Below are positions 1 to 11,756 of a stretch of DNA of 64,000 bases, one piece after another. Source of the stretch: Jackrogersella multiformis (Eukaryota; Ascomycota; Sordariomycetes; Xylariales; Hypoxylaceae). The translations under genes and the position numbers were made by a program. Every line of letters begins with the position of its first letter. Within the stretch, counting starts at the first letter, position 1. The stretch spans positions 2,790,001 through 2,854,000 of the forward strand of contig CADCXD010000008.1 of NCBI GenBank assembly GCA_902806575.1, in the 5' to 3' direction. The notes beneath the pieces are model-generated. The model had not been told where the DNA came from. It did not search any database and saw only the letters and a list, made by a program, of their open reading frames with translations.

Positions 1-296
1 TTCCTATTCCGGCGTGTCGGTTACCGAAGCTATCCACACTTTGGACGCTCGCGAGATGTAAGATCAGGGATTATCTTTAGAATAATAAGGCTTGTAGTGT
101 AGGGCTGGTTCAGCTCTATCGAAACATGATCCCGTTGCCTCGGATATAATTCATCTTGTTCTTCATAGATAGACGGTTTCGACAATAGCATTGACGTGTA
201 AACTTGGGAATTCCTCCAAGTTACGTCCATAGGTCGCTGACGCCACACGCATGTCTCCTTATGCGTATGACGGCACAGACAAGAATACCTAGACAC

Positions 297-548
297 CTAA
301 TAAGTCCAGCGACAACGACAACAAAATCCTACCTTGTCCACCTCGCCCTCGGCTATATCACTACAGTCGAAAATACGCAAATGAGGCGCAACCTTGTTCA
401 GAAACTCACCAGCACGAACCGCCGCCCCCGCGACCATCTCCTCGGCCGAGCGGGGCGGAACCAGCAGATTCCAGATCCTCAGCGCCCGCAGCCTAGGGTA
501 GAAGAGGAGGAGTTCTCTCCGTCTTCGGAAACCGCAGGACGCGCCCAC
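297..548 (-). other. Unrecognised coding-like stretch (possible gene remnant)
   Basis: An open frame without a good start codon reads with protein-like composition: leucine-rich, then an acidic end (DIAEGEVDKV) just before a GTAGGA that could be a splice donor. The frame stays open upstream to about position 610, where TAG could be a stop or a splice acceptor. I could not build a complete gene around it and do not recognise a family. An F-box-like or other fungal accessory protein fragment is one guess. It may equally be a chance open frame in GC-rich sequence. Confidence 0.2.
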
Positions 549-1330
549 CGCAAGCTTAAATAGAGTCGCCTCGCGGCTGTAGGTAAGGTCTCGGGTTCGT
601 CCGCCGCGGTGCTAGCGAGGACGGAGACGGATGGCCTGGCCCCTGCTATGGTTGGGTTTGTGATGGCTAGGCGTTTGGTGTGCGTTGTGCAGGATGACGA
701 AGGGGATAGAGGTAGCGTTCCCACCCCTTTTTTTCTTTTTTTTTCTTATCAACCACAACGTTTGTAGTATGTAAATACCGGTCTCAGGGGTGCGGGCAGA
801 GTGTGGTTGCTCCTATAGCAAGGCGATTGTATCTCGGTCCAGCTCCTGATACATACCTGCGGCAGAATGTAATGATGCTATGCTATGAGTACGGAAGAAA
901 CATCTACAAAAGTCGATATATCCAGGGGTATGTATTGGTACACGGTAAGCGAATCGTCCTCGAGCCTCGACTGACATCGCGCATGTCATTTTCCGTTGGT
1001 CTACATGTCCCTTTCTAATAGGAGTAGCGCTCCGTTTTCCCTACTTGAATATCAATACACTGTAAATCGTCGCCTTCTAGCTCGTCCGCCTCGTAGGTGG
1101 CGGATGTATCCCGATTATAACGTCTAACGCGAAACCCAACATCGAGCTGATCGAGTTGAATTTGGTGAATCTTCTAATCCTTCCTGTAGCGTTCCAAATA
1201 ATGCATTCATTATCATGCCACGTCTTGACCCCAGGTGCACGTCTGGCTCTACCTCGATTCGATACCCAATAGCACGCTCACCATCCCGCCCAACACCAAT
1301 CCTAGATCCCGATACCGCCTTCTATATCAC
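549..1330. other. Intergenic stretch, no gene seen
   Basis: This is the 3' flank of the thymidylate synthase gene on the minus strand. It contains a T-rich tract near 726-748 and otherwise no recognisable coding, RNA or repeat feature. Short open frames here have no recognisable content. Confidence 0.4.
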
Positions 1331-2408
1331 CTAGACAGACATCTTCATCGGGATCGTCTTGTGGGGGTCGTAGTTCAGGACCGAGATATCCTCGACCTTC
1401 CAGCCGTCGATAGAGCCAGGATTCGCGGGCGTGAGATTTAATCCCGGAAACGGCCGCGGCTCCCGCTCCAGCTGCACCTTCAGAGCGTCGACGTGGTCGA
1501 CGTACACGTGGGCGTCGCCCATGACGTGCGTCAGGCTCCCCGGGACGAGGTCGCAGACGTGCGCCAGCATGTGCGTCAGCAGCGCGTAGCTCGCGATGTT
1601 GAACGGGACGCCGAGCCCCATGTCGCAGGACCGCTGGTACAGCTGGCAGTGCAGGTGACCCTTCGGCTTATCCTTCTCCTCCTCCTCCTCCTTCTCCCCG
1701 CCGCTCTCCCCGCCCCGCCTCGGGAAGGAGACGTAGAACTGCGCGAACATGTGGCACGGCGGCAGCACCATCTTGGCCAGGTCGCGCGGGTTCCACGCGG
1801 ACAGGATCATGCGGCGGTCGTAGGGGTTGTTCTTGAGCTTGTAGATGATGTCGGCGAGCTGGTCGACGCCCTGGCCGGCGTAGTCGGTCTTCGCGTCCAC
1901 GTACTCGGCGCCGAAGTGGCGCCACTGGAAGCCGTAGACGGGGCCCAGGTCGCCGACCTCGCGGTCCGTCAGCCCGAGGCCGTCAAGGAACTCGCGCGAC
2001 CCGTTGCCGTCCCAGATCTTGACGTCCTGCGCGCTGAGGGGCGCGGACGAGGTGGCGCCCTCGACGAACCAGAGCAGCTCGGCGACGACGGCGCGCACGA
2101 ACACGCGCTTGGTCGTCAGGAGCGGCAGGATCGGCGCGCCGGCTTCGTTGAGGCGGAATTTGAGAGGGCGCGGCGCGAAGATGGAGTAGGTGCCTGTGCC
2201 TGTTCTATATATTTTTCGGAATCGCAAATCAGCGTTTATTTTATCTTATTTTATTACCTGCCTAAGACCTGTGCAATCATGTCTTGGTTAGACAACAGAT
2301 GTGATGTGATGCCGCGTCTTACCGATCCGGTCGACGTTCTCCGTGGTCCAAGATCTCGCGCACGAGGTCGAGGTATTGGTATTCCTCGTGTCGCGGTAAG
2401 GACCCCAT
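1331..2408 (-). CDS. CDC21: Thymidylate synthase
   Basis: Converts dUMP and methylene-tetrahydrofolate to dTMP, the only de novo route to thymidylate. Two exons, 2408-2323 and 2204-1331, with a 118-nt intron (GTAAG...TATAG), give 319 residues, close to the family's usual 300-320. The splice restores the conserved start of the family (RPDRTGTGT). The nucleophile Cys lies in PPCHMF, followed by the phosphate-binding QRSCDMGLGVPFNIA block and the nucleotide-binding DAHVYVDH block. The protein ends in the usual MKMSV-type tail. An unusual Glu/Lys-rich insertion sits between the FYVSFPRR strand and the HLHCQLYQRS strand. The start ATG at 2408 is the only one matching the family's N-terminus. The long opposite-strand open frame is a GC-rich shadow. 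Confidence 0.96.
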
Positions 2409-2707
2409 TTTTATGGAATCGTCTTCTCTATGTGCTGGGGTGGGTTGTTTCGTATATAGATAGGTCTGCGGGAAGAGGTGTTTTGTGGAGGTTTGATGCA
2501 GATGGCGCAAAGTGAGGAAAATATAAAATACGGTACTTATTTTATTATTTAGTAGCGACGCGACGAGAAACGCGATTTATTTAAAGAGGTACTTGGGTAC
2601 TTATGAACTATCGATAGGCGTAACATAGTGCGGGGTCATGGCGGGATACACTGCATTAGCTCTATCTTATTACGTAATCTATAATGATGTCCATCGTCCC
2701 TTTGCAT

Positions 2708-2925
2708 ACCTAGGTATGCCATATATTATCCATTACCTCTAGGTACATATGTAGGTATACCTATGTATACATACATATGTATGTACCTAGGTACCTAGGT
2801 ATAAATCGATATCTCAATCTCCCCCTTTATGATCCCATTCAGACTGAGACATACATATAATTGAATTTTGTCTCGCATTAACTTATAAACAATTGCCTTT
2901 TTCTATACCTAGGTACCTAGGTAGA
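2708..2925. repeat. Cluster of ACCTAGGT-type palindromic repeats
   Basis: This intergenic piece upstream of thymidylate synthase is a chain of the palindromes CCTAGG and GGTACC with TACATA/TATGTA spacers (for example 2784-2804 and 2904-2924). The same word recurs in nearly every non-coding gap of the window. Nothing else is seen between 2409 and 3095. Confidence 0.75.
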
Positions 2926-3095
2926 TCACCTTTCCTGAGGAAATGTTCGAAAAATGATTACCACCCAATATCTACCCACTCAATAGCCCAATAATAGAAT
3001 ATAGGTAAGTCATAGTTCATTACCAACCCAAGTATCGATCACTCTCCCTTCATAGGTCAAACCTGCAATGACCTCATCTCATAACTCACTATCTC

Positions 3096-3817
3096 CTAAG
3101 GGATCTTCTCCCCTTGGTCCCACTAATGAAGTTAAGACTCAGTCTCGATCATCAAGCTCAAAAGCCAAAGAGGCTTAAGTAGGTAACTAAGGCAAGAATG
3201 GTCAGGCAACTTACGTGTTCGACGATGCAGCCGGCCTCCCATCTGAAGCGGTCGACAATCACGCCGTTGGCGCCGGCTACGTATTGCAGCCATCCCATAT
3301 TGCCCTCGAACTTGGTACGCAGAGGCGTGATCTGGATGTTCTCCCACAGGGGGCCCAGGACATCTAGAGCGGCGTCGGGTCCGTTTTCCTGGGCGAGGGG
3401 GTTATGATTCTAGGTAGCAAGGCAGGTCAGGTCAGCGGCACATACTCTGTATCCTCCCGAAAAGATGGCCTCGTCGATAGGTACGACAAAATCATGCGGT
3501 TCTCATTCCACGACAACTCGTCTGTATTTGTTTTGAGACAACGAGGGCATACGTACTATGTATATCGCAGAGACGTACTCGAACGCCTGGGTCAGGTTCT
3601 TCCTCACCAGGAAGGCGTACGCGAACCTGTCGAACCGCACGTGCGTCTCCCCCTCGCCAGGCGGCGGCACCATGGCCGCGCAGGGCACAGGCGTCACGAC
3701 CGGCGACGGCGCATTATTCCCGCTCCCCGTGGTCGGTCGCGGGACGCGGGTTAGGGTGGGACCGGCGACGGCCCCGATGGGCGCTAGGAGAGCCGCAAAC
3801 AGCGTCAGGGCGTGCAT
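3096..3817 (-). CDS. Secreted SnoaL-like (NTF2-fold) domain protein
   Basis: Three exons, 3817-3557, 3409-3215 and 3122-3096, give 160 residues. Donors are GTACGT and GTAAGT, acceptors CTAG and TTAG; the phase is 0 at both junctions. Residues 1-19 form a signal peptide (MHALTLFAALLAPIGAVAG), followed by a Pro/Thr/Ser-rich linker to about residue 50. A SnoaL-like domain follows, with RFAYAFLVRKNLTQAFEYV, INHNPLAQ, and VDRFRWEAGCIVEHWDQGEKIP at the very end. The last exon codes only eight residues, but the WDQG ending is typical of the family. SnoaL-like proteins adopt an NTF2 cone fold; some catalyse aldol cyclisation, but many fungal members have no known substrate. No polyketide or other biosynthetic gene lies next to it, so the function is open. 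Export is predicted from the signal peptide only. Confidence 0.85.
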
Positions 3818-4968
3818 TATTCTGGGCCTCTTGGGTGGGTATGCCTATACCTGTATCTAGCACGAAGACGGGGATGGTCGAGGAATGCAGAAGCTGGCTA
3901 TGCCGGCGGACTGACGCGGAGTCCCTGGGTTTGTTTATATACCTCAGGTATCTAGGTAGGTAGGTAATCAGGTGTCCGGAGTTTTTCTGTGGGGTGTCTC
4001 ATACCTAGAGGTAGGTAGGTAGGTAGCTACATATTGCCGATCCAGGACGGACAATATGGAGCTGAGAGAGAACCAGAACGCCTCTTTTTGGTAGGCAGCT
4101 CAGCTGCGGCGGCACATGATTGACTCACTGCCACGTCCATCCCTCCTCGAGCTATTTTAGCATCGCGTCTGCGTATTCGTTTAGAGATACCTAATAAGGT
4201 AGTTATGAGGTGGATGGTAGGTAGGTCTGATAGTTGGCACCCACATGGAGACTCGCTCACAAAGTAGGTAAGAACGCCATCAAGCAAGTAGGGGATAGTG
4301 GCGCGTCTAGACTAGGCGGAGGCTTTTTTTGTGAAACATTCAGCATGTGGATGCTTCGTCGTGGCAGCCGTTAGGTCATGAAAAGATGCATTTTGATGAG
4401 ATGGGGTTTGTAGATTGTCTAAGTTCATTGTTTTTCTTGCCTTCAGGATAACTACCTAGGTAGACTAGGTAATATAGTAGAGGTTTATAAGGTGACTTGT
4501 AATTTCAAGGTCTTGTCTCGAGATAAAAGCTCCATATACCTTCGTTAACACTGGGTATCTCGATTGCAATATATTACATACCAGGTAGGTAGTTAGGATA
4601 ATTTAGGTAACCTTGATAGGAATAAACGCGCGATAGCCGTGTTGGCTCCTATATTATCACTGTTTATTTATAGCTTATGGCTTGCAACCCCTGTTAAAGG
4701 TGTAAGCTTACCCTGGGTAGGTATTTACATACGCCCACGCCCTTACACATATCTGATAAGACTTGACACCTATTTTAGCCAGCTACCGAGTCTTAGTATC
4801 AAAGCCGGTAAACGTGGCGTGGCGTTGGTCTCGAGGCCTCGACCCAAAAGCCACACAAAGGGAGTAAGTTATTAATATCACCTACCTACCCCAGAAGCAG
4901 GGCAGGCGGCTAATTCCTCGCAATTTCTACCCACACTCACACTCACACTCACACTCACATCCTACACC
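3818..4968. other. Intergenic stretch with simple repeats, no gene seen
   Basis: It holds TAGGTAGG runs at 3952-4026, scattered CCTAGG words, and a (CACTCA)n run at about 4932-4958 just past the CHL1 stop codon. Open frames here are short and low in complexity. It probably contains the promoter of the SnoaL-like gene (proximal part) and the 3' UTR of CHL1. Confidence 0.5.
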
Positions 4969-7760
4969 CTAGCGTCGAGCCTCCGCAGCTTTCTTGCCCC
5001 TGAAGAAAGCGCTCAGCTTCCCCATCATTAGACCCAGGCCGCCGCTCTCGCATCCTTCGACCAAGCCGGCGCGGATCCAGGCGGGCAGCTTCGCCCTGAT
5101 GCGGTCGGTGGCGAAGCGCCTGTCGACGAGCACGATGGCGGCGTAGTCTTCGCGGTGGCGGATGGCGCGCCCGATGCTCTGGTTGACCGCGCGCATGCAC
5201 GCGTTCTCGTAGAAGTCGCGCGCCGCCTGCTTGGCCCTGGCCCGGGCATCGCTCTGGGGCGGAGCAGGGACGGCGGCTCGCAGTCGCGCGAGAGTCGTCG
5301 ACTCGATGTGTTGGATCCGCGCCTTCCAGTCCGGCGAGTGGATGTTGGGGTACGGCAGGCCTACGACGACGACGCAGCGGCCGAGGCGGTCGGAGAAGTT
5401 GATGCCCTCGCTCATCTTGCCGCCGACGACGCTGAGCAGCAGAGCGCCGGTGGTTCTGTCCGGCGCGGGGCTTTGCTTGTGGGGCAGGTTGCTCTCGCCG
5501 CCAAGGATCGCTTCGGTGTACTGCTCTAGCACCTCGTCGCTGGACCCGCCCTTCGTCTCGCGGAACACGGCCTTCTTGGCTTGCATCCTCTCCCATACGG
5601 ATTTGGGCTGGCCGGCACCGGCTTCGCTCCACGCGGCCACCACCTCGTCCAGGTACCCGTAGCTTGGGAAGAAGACGACCACGCCGTCGGGGACGGTGGT
5701 GCAGATGTTGAGAAGCGCGATTCCGAGCTCGCGAATCATCGACTTGTCGCCGCGTTTCTGGAAGCTGAACTCGAAGTCTATGCTCCTGGCGTCGCTCTTT
5801 GGTCCCGCGGAGGCTAAGGTCCAGACGCAGAGATTCGAAGATGGAATCACGTGGCCGCAGCTCAGCGTGGTGATCTTGCTTTCCGCTAGGTCCGGGAAAA
5901 GATGCGCCGTGTAGTCCTCGAAGGGCGACATGGTGCCGCCGGCCAGGATCACTGCTCGCGCGCTGGATGCGACGGAGGAGAAGGCATGTGTAGGGGAAAG
6001 GAGAAGGTACGAGAGTTTGATATCGCTTTGAGAAACCTTGTGGTAGAAGATGCGGCCTTCGGAGCTAAGGTTGTTTAGGGAGACGAGAAATGAAAGAAGG
6101 GTATGCAGCACCGGCGTCGAGGAGAATTTGGGTGAACTATCGTCGGTGCCCTGAGATTCGGCTTGCGCGACGTAACCTTCGATCTTGTACGCTAGCTTGG
6201 AGTTTTGGATATACTGGATGAGCTTGTACATGTTGATCTGGTCGATACCTTTAGACCTTAAAAGGACATTGGGGTCGACGATTCCCTGTTCGCTCTATCA
6301 AGATGCATGTTAGTATAGGCTTGCAACGGTAACGGGATTTTCCTCTTACCTTCTGTTCTAATTCCCTTTCTAGCCAGTCCCTAAGACCATCTACAACCCT
6401 AGCGACTTGCCCTACCATGACCCGATTTTCGCCCTTAAGCTTCTTTCCAAACTTCTTCACGTACACGCCAAGCATCTGCCTCGCTCGTTTCAACTCGCCG
6501 AGGCTCACCTCCGAAGCATATACGTTCGCCACCGCGTCCATAATGTTGTGGGCTTCGTCGATGATAACTATATTGCCCTCAAGCTTGATTCCAAGCGCAT
6601 CTCGCGCGGTCTTCTGCAAAAGCAACGGGTAGGGAAGCGTGATGATCTCCGCGCCGGCCACCGCGGTTCTCGAGGCATAATACGGACAGACGTGGAGCTT
6701 CTTTCCGAGCTCGAAGAGATCCTCGATATCCGGGAGGGTAGCGAGGGTACCGTCCCGGAACTGATGCGTCAGACCTAGGTTGTCCGGGTTAGGTACGAAC
6801 TGACACCTGTCTTTAGATTTCGGCTGCTGAAGCTCCGTACAGCGATCATTGATCGCGGCGAGAGAACCGAGTCGGGATACCGACGGGTTGATGCAGAGTC
6901 GCTGGCGGGAGGATAGCGGAAGATGCTTAATGCCCTCCGATTCCGCGTCATGGTCGTCCCCAAGGAGGGAACTCGGCAGAGACGCCGGAAAGGTCGGGCG
7001 GCGTAGCTCTGAGATGAACTGCGTCAGCTGCGAGTGCGTTCTCGATGTATAATAGATCTATATACGGTTAGCTTAAGATATCGGAGGCGCCTACGAGTTG
7101 GCACACTTTGACCTCGTCCCCCCCTGTATCTTCTTCCTCTTCCTTCGTTTGAAGAGTTCCCATGCCTAATTTTCCCATGAGGTTCCTCGTTTCCTTGCTG
7201 AACCCTGATGGATTGTCGTCGGCCTGTAATGCATCCTCATCTTGAACTTCGTCCAGCAGCCATTCATCATCTTCATCGGCAGCCTTGTCGCTTTTCTTGA
7301 CATTGCCACCTTCTAGTTTCCTTCGCTTAGGCCCTCTCTCTTCCTGCGATCTTTCTTTGGCTCGTATCTTCTTCAAACGCGCCTCCCTTTCTTCCCACCG
7401 CTTCAGCATCTCCTCTCGTTTCCTCTTTAGCATTTGGTCGATGATCCAGTCAGGTTCATCTTTAAACTCCTCGGCTGCTTCAGCGACGGAACTCTCAAAT
7501 ATTGATCTCTTGTGATTACGCAACCATGTGAGAGCAGCGCATATGAGAGACAGAGATTTCCCCTGTAGATGTTAGCACGCGGAAACAACTAGAACCGATC
7601 GTGATCATACAGTACCGGTTGGGCTCTCGAGAATGCCGATCTGTCCTTCTCCTTGTTGGAGGACATCATATACAATGTTCATGAATTGCTCTTGTACATC
7701 ATACGGCGTGTATGGATGATGGAAGTCGATCTTCCTAACCCCGTCTATTATCTCGTCCAT
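4969..7760 (-). CDS. CHL1: ATP-dependent DNA helicase CHL1 (DDX11/FANCJ family)
   Basis: A 5'-to-3' iron-sulfur DNA helicase needed for sister-chromatid cohesion; it acts in the nucleus at replication forks. Four exons, 7760-7611, 7562-7107, 7057-6350 and 6294-4969, give 879 residues (yeast Chl1 is 861). The Walker A loop SPTGTGKS (about 46-53) is split by intron 1. Four cysteines at about 257, 275, 287 and 326 form the Fe-S cluster domain. The DEAH box is at about 369-372, and SEGINFSD and QSIGRAIRH form the C-terminal helicase motifs. Residues 75-190 are a charged Lys/Glu insert usual in Chl1. Donor 2 is a weak GTGTGC, chosen because it gives the family's EVKIYY...SRTHSQL junction; an alternative GTAGGC donor would add four residues. 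Confidence 0.95.
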
Positions 7761-8595
7761 ATTGGCGGTTGATAGTCTTAGTCGAATGCCTCAAATAACT
7801 TGAGAGGATTCATAACATGTAGTATTGATATATGGATGGTGTGAGAGTCCGGTCCCACGATGGTAAAGATGGGCAACGACTACGTAATTTTTTTAGCCAC
7901 ACTGTGGAGTATGAATTCATCACCACCTCCTGTGTGAGGTCCCGAACGATCCAGGCTCCCAAATAGTTATTGTATAGATGTGCTAGGTGTCATCGGATAT
8001 AATCACCAATGTCTATTTGGTTGAGTATATGGGTTTAGAAGGCGGTGGGTTAAATCGTATAACCATTAAATATGGTATGCGACGACGTAACCTTTTCTCT
8101 TATTGTTATTGTTCTCGTTCTTGTTCCCGTTCTCTGGTTGGGATACGGTAAGTGAGAGAGATCTAGAAGAGGTAATCCAGAAGAGGTAATCCGATTGATT
8201 CTAATTGGTGAAATATTTAGAGTCAATCTTCTTCCAAGGTTCTTATGTACCTAGGTACTCGCGCTATGTGGCAGTGTGGATTGTGGATCCAGACATGTGT
8301 GGCTTGTACGATTACCTAGGTACCTAGGCAGCTAGGTAGGTAGTACCTAGGTACCTACCTAAGGTAAGGTTCCGACCAAAGGTGGGGTATAAGAATCTGT
8401 GGCTAAAGAATTGAATTCCACATGTGGCTCAACCTCCACATCACACACAAAAAAAAACCCTAGCCGAATATTACCCTTAACGAAAAGAATTTCACAAACT
8501 CAATACCACATACAACTCAAAACCCGCCTAAATCTTCGGAATCCTCCTCGAGCAGGCAACTTTAACACTTCACAACCTGCCACTCAACCGCCAAA
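7761..8595. promoter_or_regulatory. Divergent promoter region between CHL1 and RPL28
   Basis: These 835 bases separate two divergently transcribed genes and must hold both promoters. A dense palindromic CCTAGG/GGTACC block lies at 8311-8369, about 230 nt before the RPL28 start. Pyrimidine- and A-rich sequence (8440-8500) fits an RPL28 leader. Confidence 0.6.
8455..8462 (+). promoter_or_regulatory. Telo-box-like element (AAACCCTA) upstream of RPL28
   Basis: AAACCCTA lies about 134 nt before the RPL28 start codon. Telomere-repeat-like boxes bound by Tbf1/Rap1-type factors are known in ribosomal protein gene promoters of several fungi and in plants. One copy of an 8-mer is weak evidence, so this is a suggestion only. 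Confidence 0.3.
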
Positions 8596-9503
8596 ATGCC
8601 TACCAGATTATCGAAGACCAGAAAGCAGTACGTTCCAATCGAATTCATATTCATCATTTGTCGCTCCAACCATTCCAATCACCGTCGCGCCGGGTCGCCT
8701 TTTCCATGTCGTATCTATCTGTGGGAGGTTTGTCGAGCAATAGAGAAGAGTGCTGTAGAAGAGGAGGGATGGTAGAAACAAGACCAACTAGATTCTATCA
8801 ATACTCGGAGAGATTGCACGGATTTTGTACGATTGACTGAACAGAACGACAATGGGAGGGGTACTCATGGCACCCGGCGCGACAGATTGGGCGACAATAT
8901 TTTCTATTCTGTTTATTTTATTCCCAAAGTTGCCCACATATCCGTTAGTAGACAAATGCTAACGATATCCATAGCCGTGGCCACGTCTCGGCCGGTCACG
9001 GTCGTGTCGGCAAGCACCGCAAGCATCCGGGTGGTCGTGGTATGGCCGGTGGTCAGCACCACCACCGAACGAACATCGACAAATACCATCCTGGTTACTT
9101 CGGTAAGGTCGGTATGCGATACTTCCACAAGCAACAGAACCACTTCTGGAAGCCTATCATCAACCTCGACAAGGTACGATATCAACTCCATCCATATTTA
9201 AAGAAAGAAAAAAAGATAGTGCCTAGTTCGGATAGGTTTTACTGGTTATATGTATAGTTATCGTTTGCTGACCTGATATCACAGCTATGGTCGCTCATCC
9301 CCACCGAGACCCGCGACGCCTACATCTCCGGAGAGAAGAAGGATACCGTTCCCGTCATCGACCTCCTCCCCCTAGGCTACTCTAAGGTCCTCGGCAAGGG
9401 CAGACTCCCCAAACTCCCCGTAGTGGTCCGAGCACGATGGGTCAGCAAGTTAGCGGAGAAGAAGATCACGGAGGCTGGAGGCGTCGTCCAGCTGGTCGCG
9501 TAG
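8596..9503 (+). CDS. RPL28: 60S ribosomal protein L28 (uL15, L27a)
   Basis: A structural protein of the large cytosolic ribosomal subunit. Three exons, 8596-8627, 8975-9173 and 9285-9503, give 149 residues, the same as yeast Rpl28. Conserved blocks are RLSKTRKHRGHVSAGHGR, the HPGGRGMAGGQHHHR loop, YFGKVGMRYFH, and the C-terminal LPVVVRARWVSKLAEKKI. The first intron is long (347 nt, GTACGT...ATAG) and falls after ten and two-thirds codons, as often seen in fungal ribosomal protein genes. The second is 111 nt with a CTGAC branch-like site. I looked for a box C/D snoRNA in the long intron and saw no clear C box. Expression is expected to be high and co-regulated with other ribosomal protein genes. 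Confidence 0.97.
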
Positions 9504-11756
9504 AGGATACACTAACAATCAGAACGGTTTCTATTTGCGGAACAAGGGAACGGATACCTGACGTCTGGGACGGTTGTAACTCAAGGGCCTGCACATATGG
9601 CAGGTAGTCTTCGGTTTTCTCGAGCATCGCATGGCATGATCGGATTCTACGAATGGGAGTTCAGCTGAATAAAAAAATGCATTTCACCCAAATCAAGAAT
9701 TGATACTGTCTGACAGCTTAGTGACTTCCCGGTAGGAGATAATTGCGATTTTCAGGGGTCGAACATGGTCTATCAAGGACGCATCAGCCTAGACAGGCAT
9801 CCTGACGATCTTAAACTATTTACTATGTACAAACTCAAAGAGACCTGGGGCTTGACCGGGGCTTCTTGTCGAGTGATTCGCCTTAGAATAGAGACTAGGC
9901 TGATGGATTAGCATTTGAATGAAGTGATGAGTAATACCTATGAAACATTTTCTGCATCTATTAATTTCCAAGGAATGATGTGGTTCTAACCAACAACCTT
10001 AGAAGGCTGACCAATTGTCGGGACACCATTATTCTATTATACGCCACTAACATAAGAAGGCTCTAGCAATGTTCTGTCGGGAATCCACTAAGCATCTGAT
10101 TCCAGAAGTTATTCTCGACTAAAGGCAAGGAGTTAATAATCGCAAAGATGATTTGAGACCTAATGTTTATTACTTCGTACAGAGAAACGAAGAATTCGAC
10201 CATCGGTATAAGTAGCATTGCTTCAAGATAATAGATGGCACCTATTATATCTAAGCTTCTTGCCTTCATGAACGTATAAAAAATAAGCAACAAATATTCC
10301 AGCCATACCCAGGTGTTCATCTGATAGGAATATCTAAAAGGCAGCGAATCGTACACATGAACATAGACGGGACATCGGGGTTCTTATCTAATATCGATAC
10401 ATTGCGAGTTGGAGAACCTTCTACGCTCTTATGTCATTTTTAGATCTATCTGGCATGTGATTGTAAGAACTCGGGATCTTTTTGGTCTTGTGTCATTTTT
10501 CGGCGTAAGTGACTAACCTTTATAGTTAGTAGAGCACATAGACGATTTAATAATTCGCGATATCGGGTCGATATTGAATGACGGGAAGTAGTATTTGTCC
10601 GCAAAGTTAATCTTCTAAAGTTTGGCACGCCTTTAATCTTTATTGGGCTTAACTCTTATTGCCTGCCCGTGGTTATGGAGTTACGGAGGTATAATATTGT
10701 CTAGTGTAGGTACACTATCTGGATAGACTCGGAAGTTAACGTCATCGCGAATATACCTACCGAAGGCAGTTATCGATAGGTAACACCCTACTGGCTAGAC
10801 TCTAGAGAAGACTAAAGCTAAGCCTAGTTAAGGCTATCCATACCTACCTACCTACATACCTACCTACCTAGGTAGGTATCTTAAATACCGCCTGATAGGA
10901 AGATAAATGCTGCAATGGAGGCGGCTTGTACGAAGTAGTACTAGAAAAATAAGAAGGAAGATCCTGGTGCGCGCGGACTATTCTGGGCTACACAAGCCAA
11001 ATGGAGGCTTACATCTGGGGGCACCTTCTCACTAATTCTTATCCGAAAGAGCCAAAAGATCCATTCACATGCACATTCGAGTCAAACCTACCTGCCTATC
11101 CAACCAACTGATCCCGCCCTGATCCCAATCTGGTCACCCGTCCTACTCTATATTAGCATACCTAGGTATCCACCTGGTACCTAGGTAGCTCCTACACTAG
11201 GTACCTAGGTATTAATCCATATCATTATCTGCCTCACTCATATTACTTTTGACCTGTTTGTCTGCCTATTGCCAATTGCCAATTGCCTATTTCCTACTAC
11301 ATGCTGCATGCTGCATACTGCCTACTGCTTACTGCCTACATACCATATTATACCATACCAATTATACCACACAATACATACGCGTCCCACATTCATACCA
11401 CTTCACCATCGACTTACCGCCTCCATCGTGATCATGATCATGCATCTGCATCACTGAATCCACCGCCTGGACCAATAGGCCAGCTTCGGATTTGAACTAA
11501 AATCTCGACGCCTCACGCCTCACAAAACCTTTGTCTCGAATCTTCAATCTTGGCAACATCTGCCTACTGCCTACAGCCTCCATAACCGTGTCTCTCTCCC
11601 ATTCGCCTCTCCTCTGTGTAGCCTACGCCGGCACCGCGGATTCGGCGCAGCTACCTAGGTAGGTAGTCCGACCACGAGGGAAAGTATCCGGGCACATCTA
11701 GTAGCCTGTAAAAATAAAAAAATTTAATAAAAATATACTTTAACTCCACGCCAGCC
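9504..11756. other. Gene-poor AT-rich stretch
   Basis: No recognisable intact gene. On the minus strand at 10063-10628, open frames carry peptide-like patches, including a hydrophobic, membrane-like run. They are broken by stops and frame changes, so a decayed gene is possible but not identified. TACCTACC/CCTAGG chains occur at 10838-10880 and 11157-11212. Low-complexity repeats based on CTGCATACTGCCTA lie at 11265-11345. The last few hundred bases are probably the ATG26 promoter and 5' UTR. Confidence 0.45.

Noticed and set aside
1493..2515. 340-codon open frame on the plus strand
   Set aside because: It lies antisense to thymidylate synthase; the Val/Arg/Ala/Leu-rich translation is a shadow of GC-rich codon third positions.
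4931..4960. (CACTCA)n run as a functional element
   Set aside because: A simple microsatellite in the CHL1 3' flank without further structure.
8628..8974. Intronic snoRNA in RPL28 intron 1
   Set aside because: CTGA-like D boxes occur, but I found no TGATGA-type C box or closing stem.
11249..11495. Three overlapping short open frames upstream of ATG26
   Set aside because: Low-complexity translations of CTGCATACTGCC repeats, probably promoter or leader.
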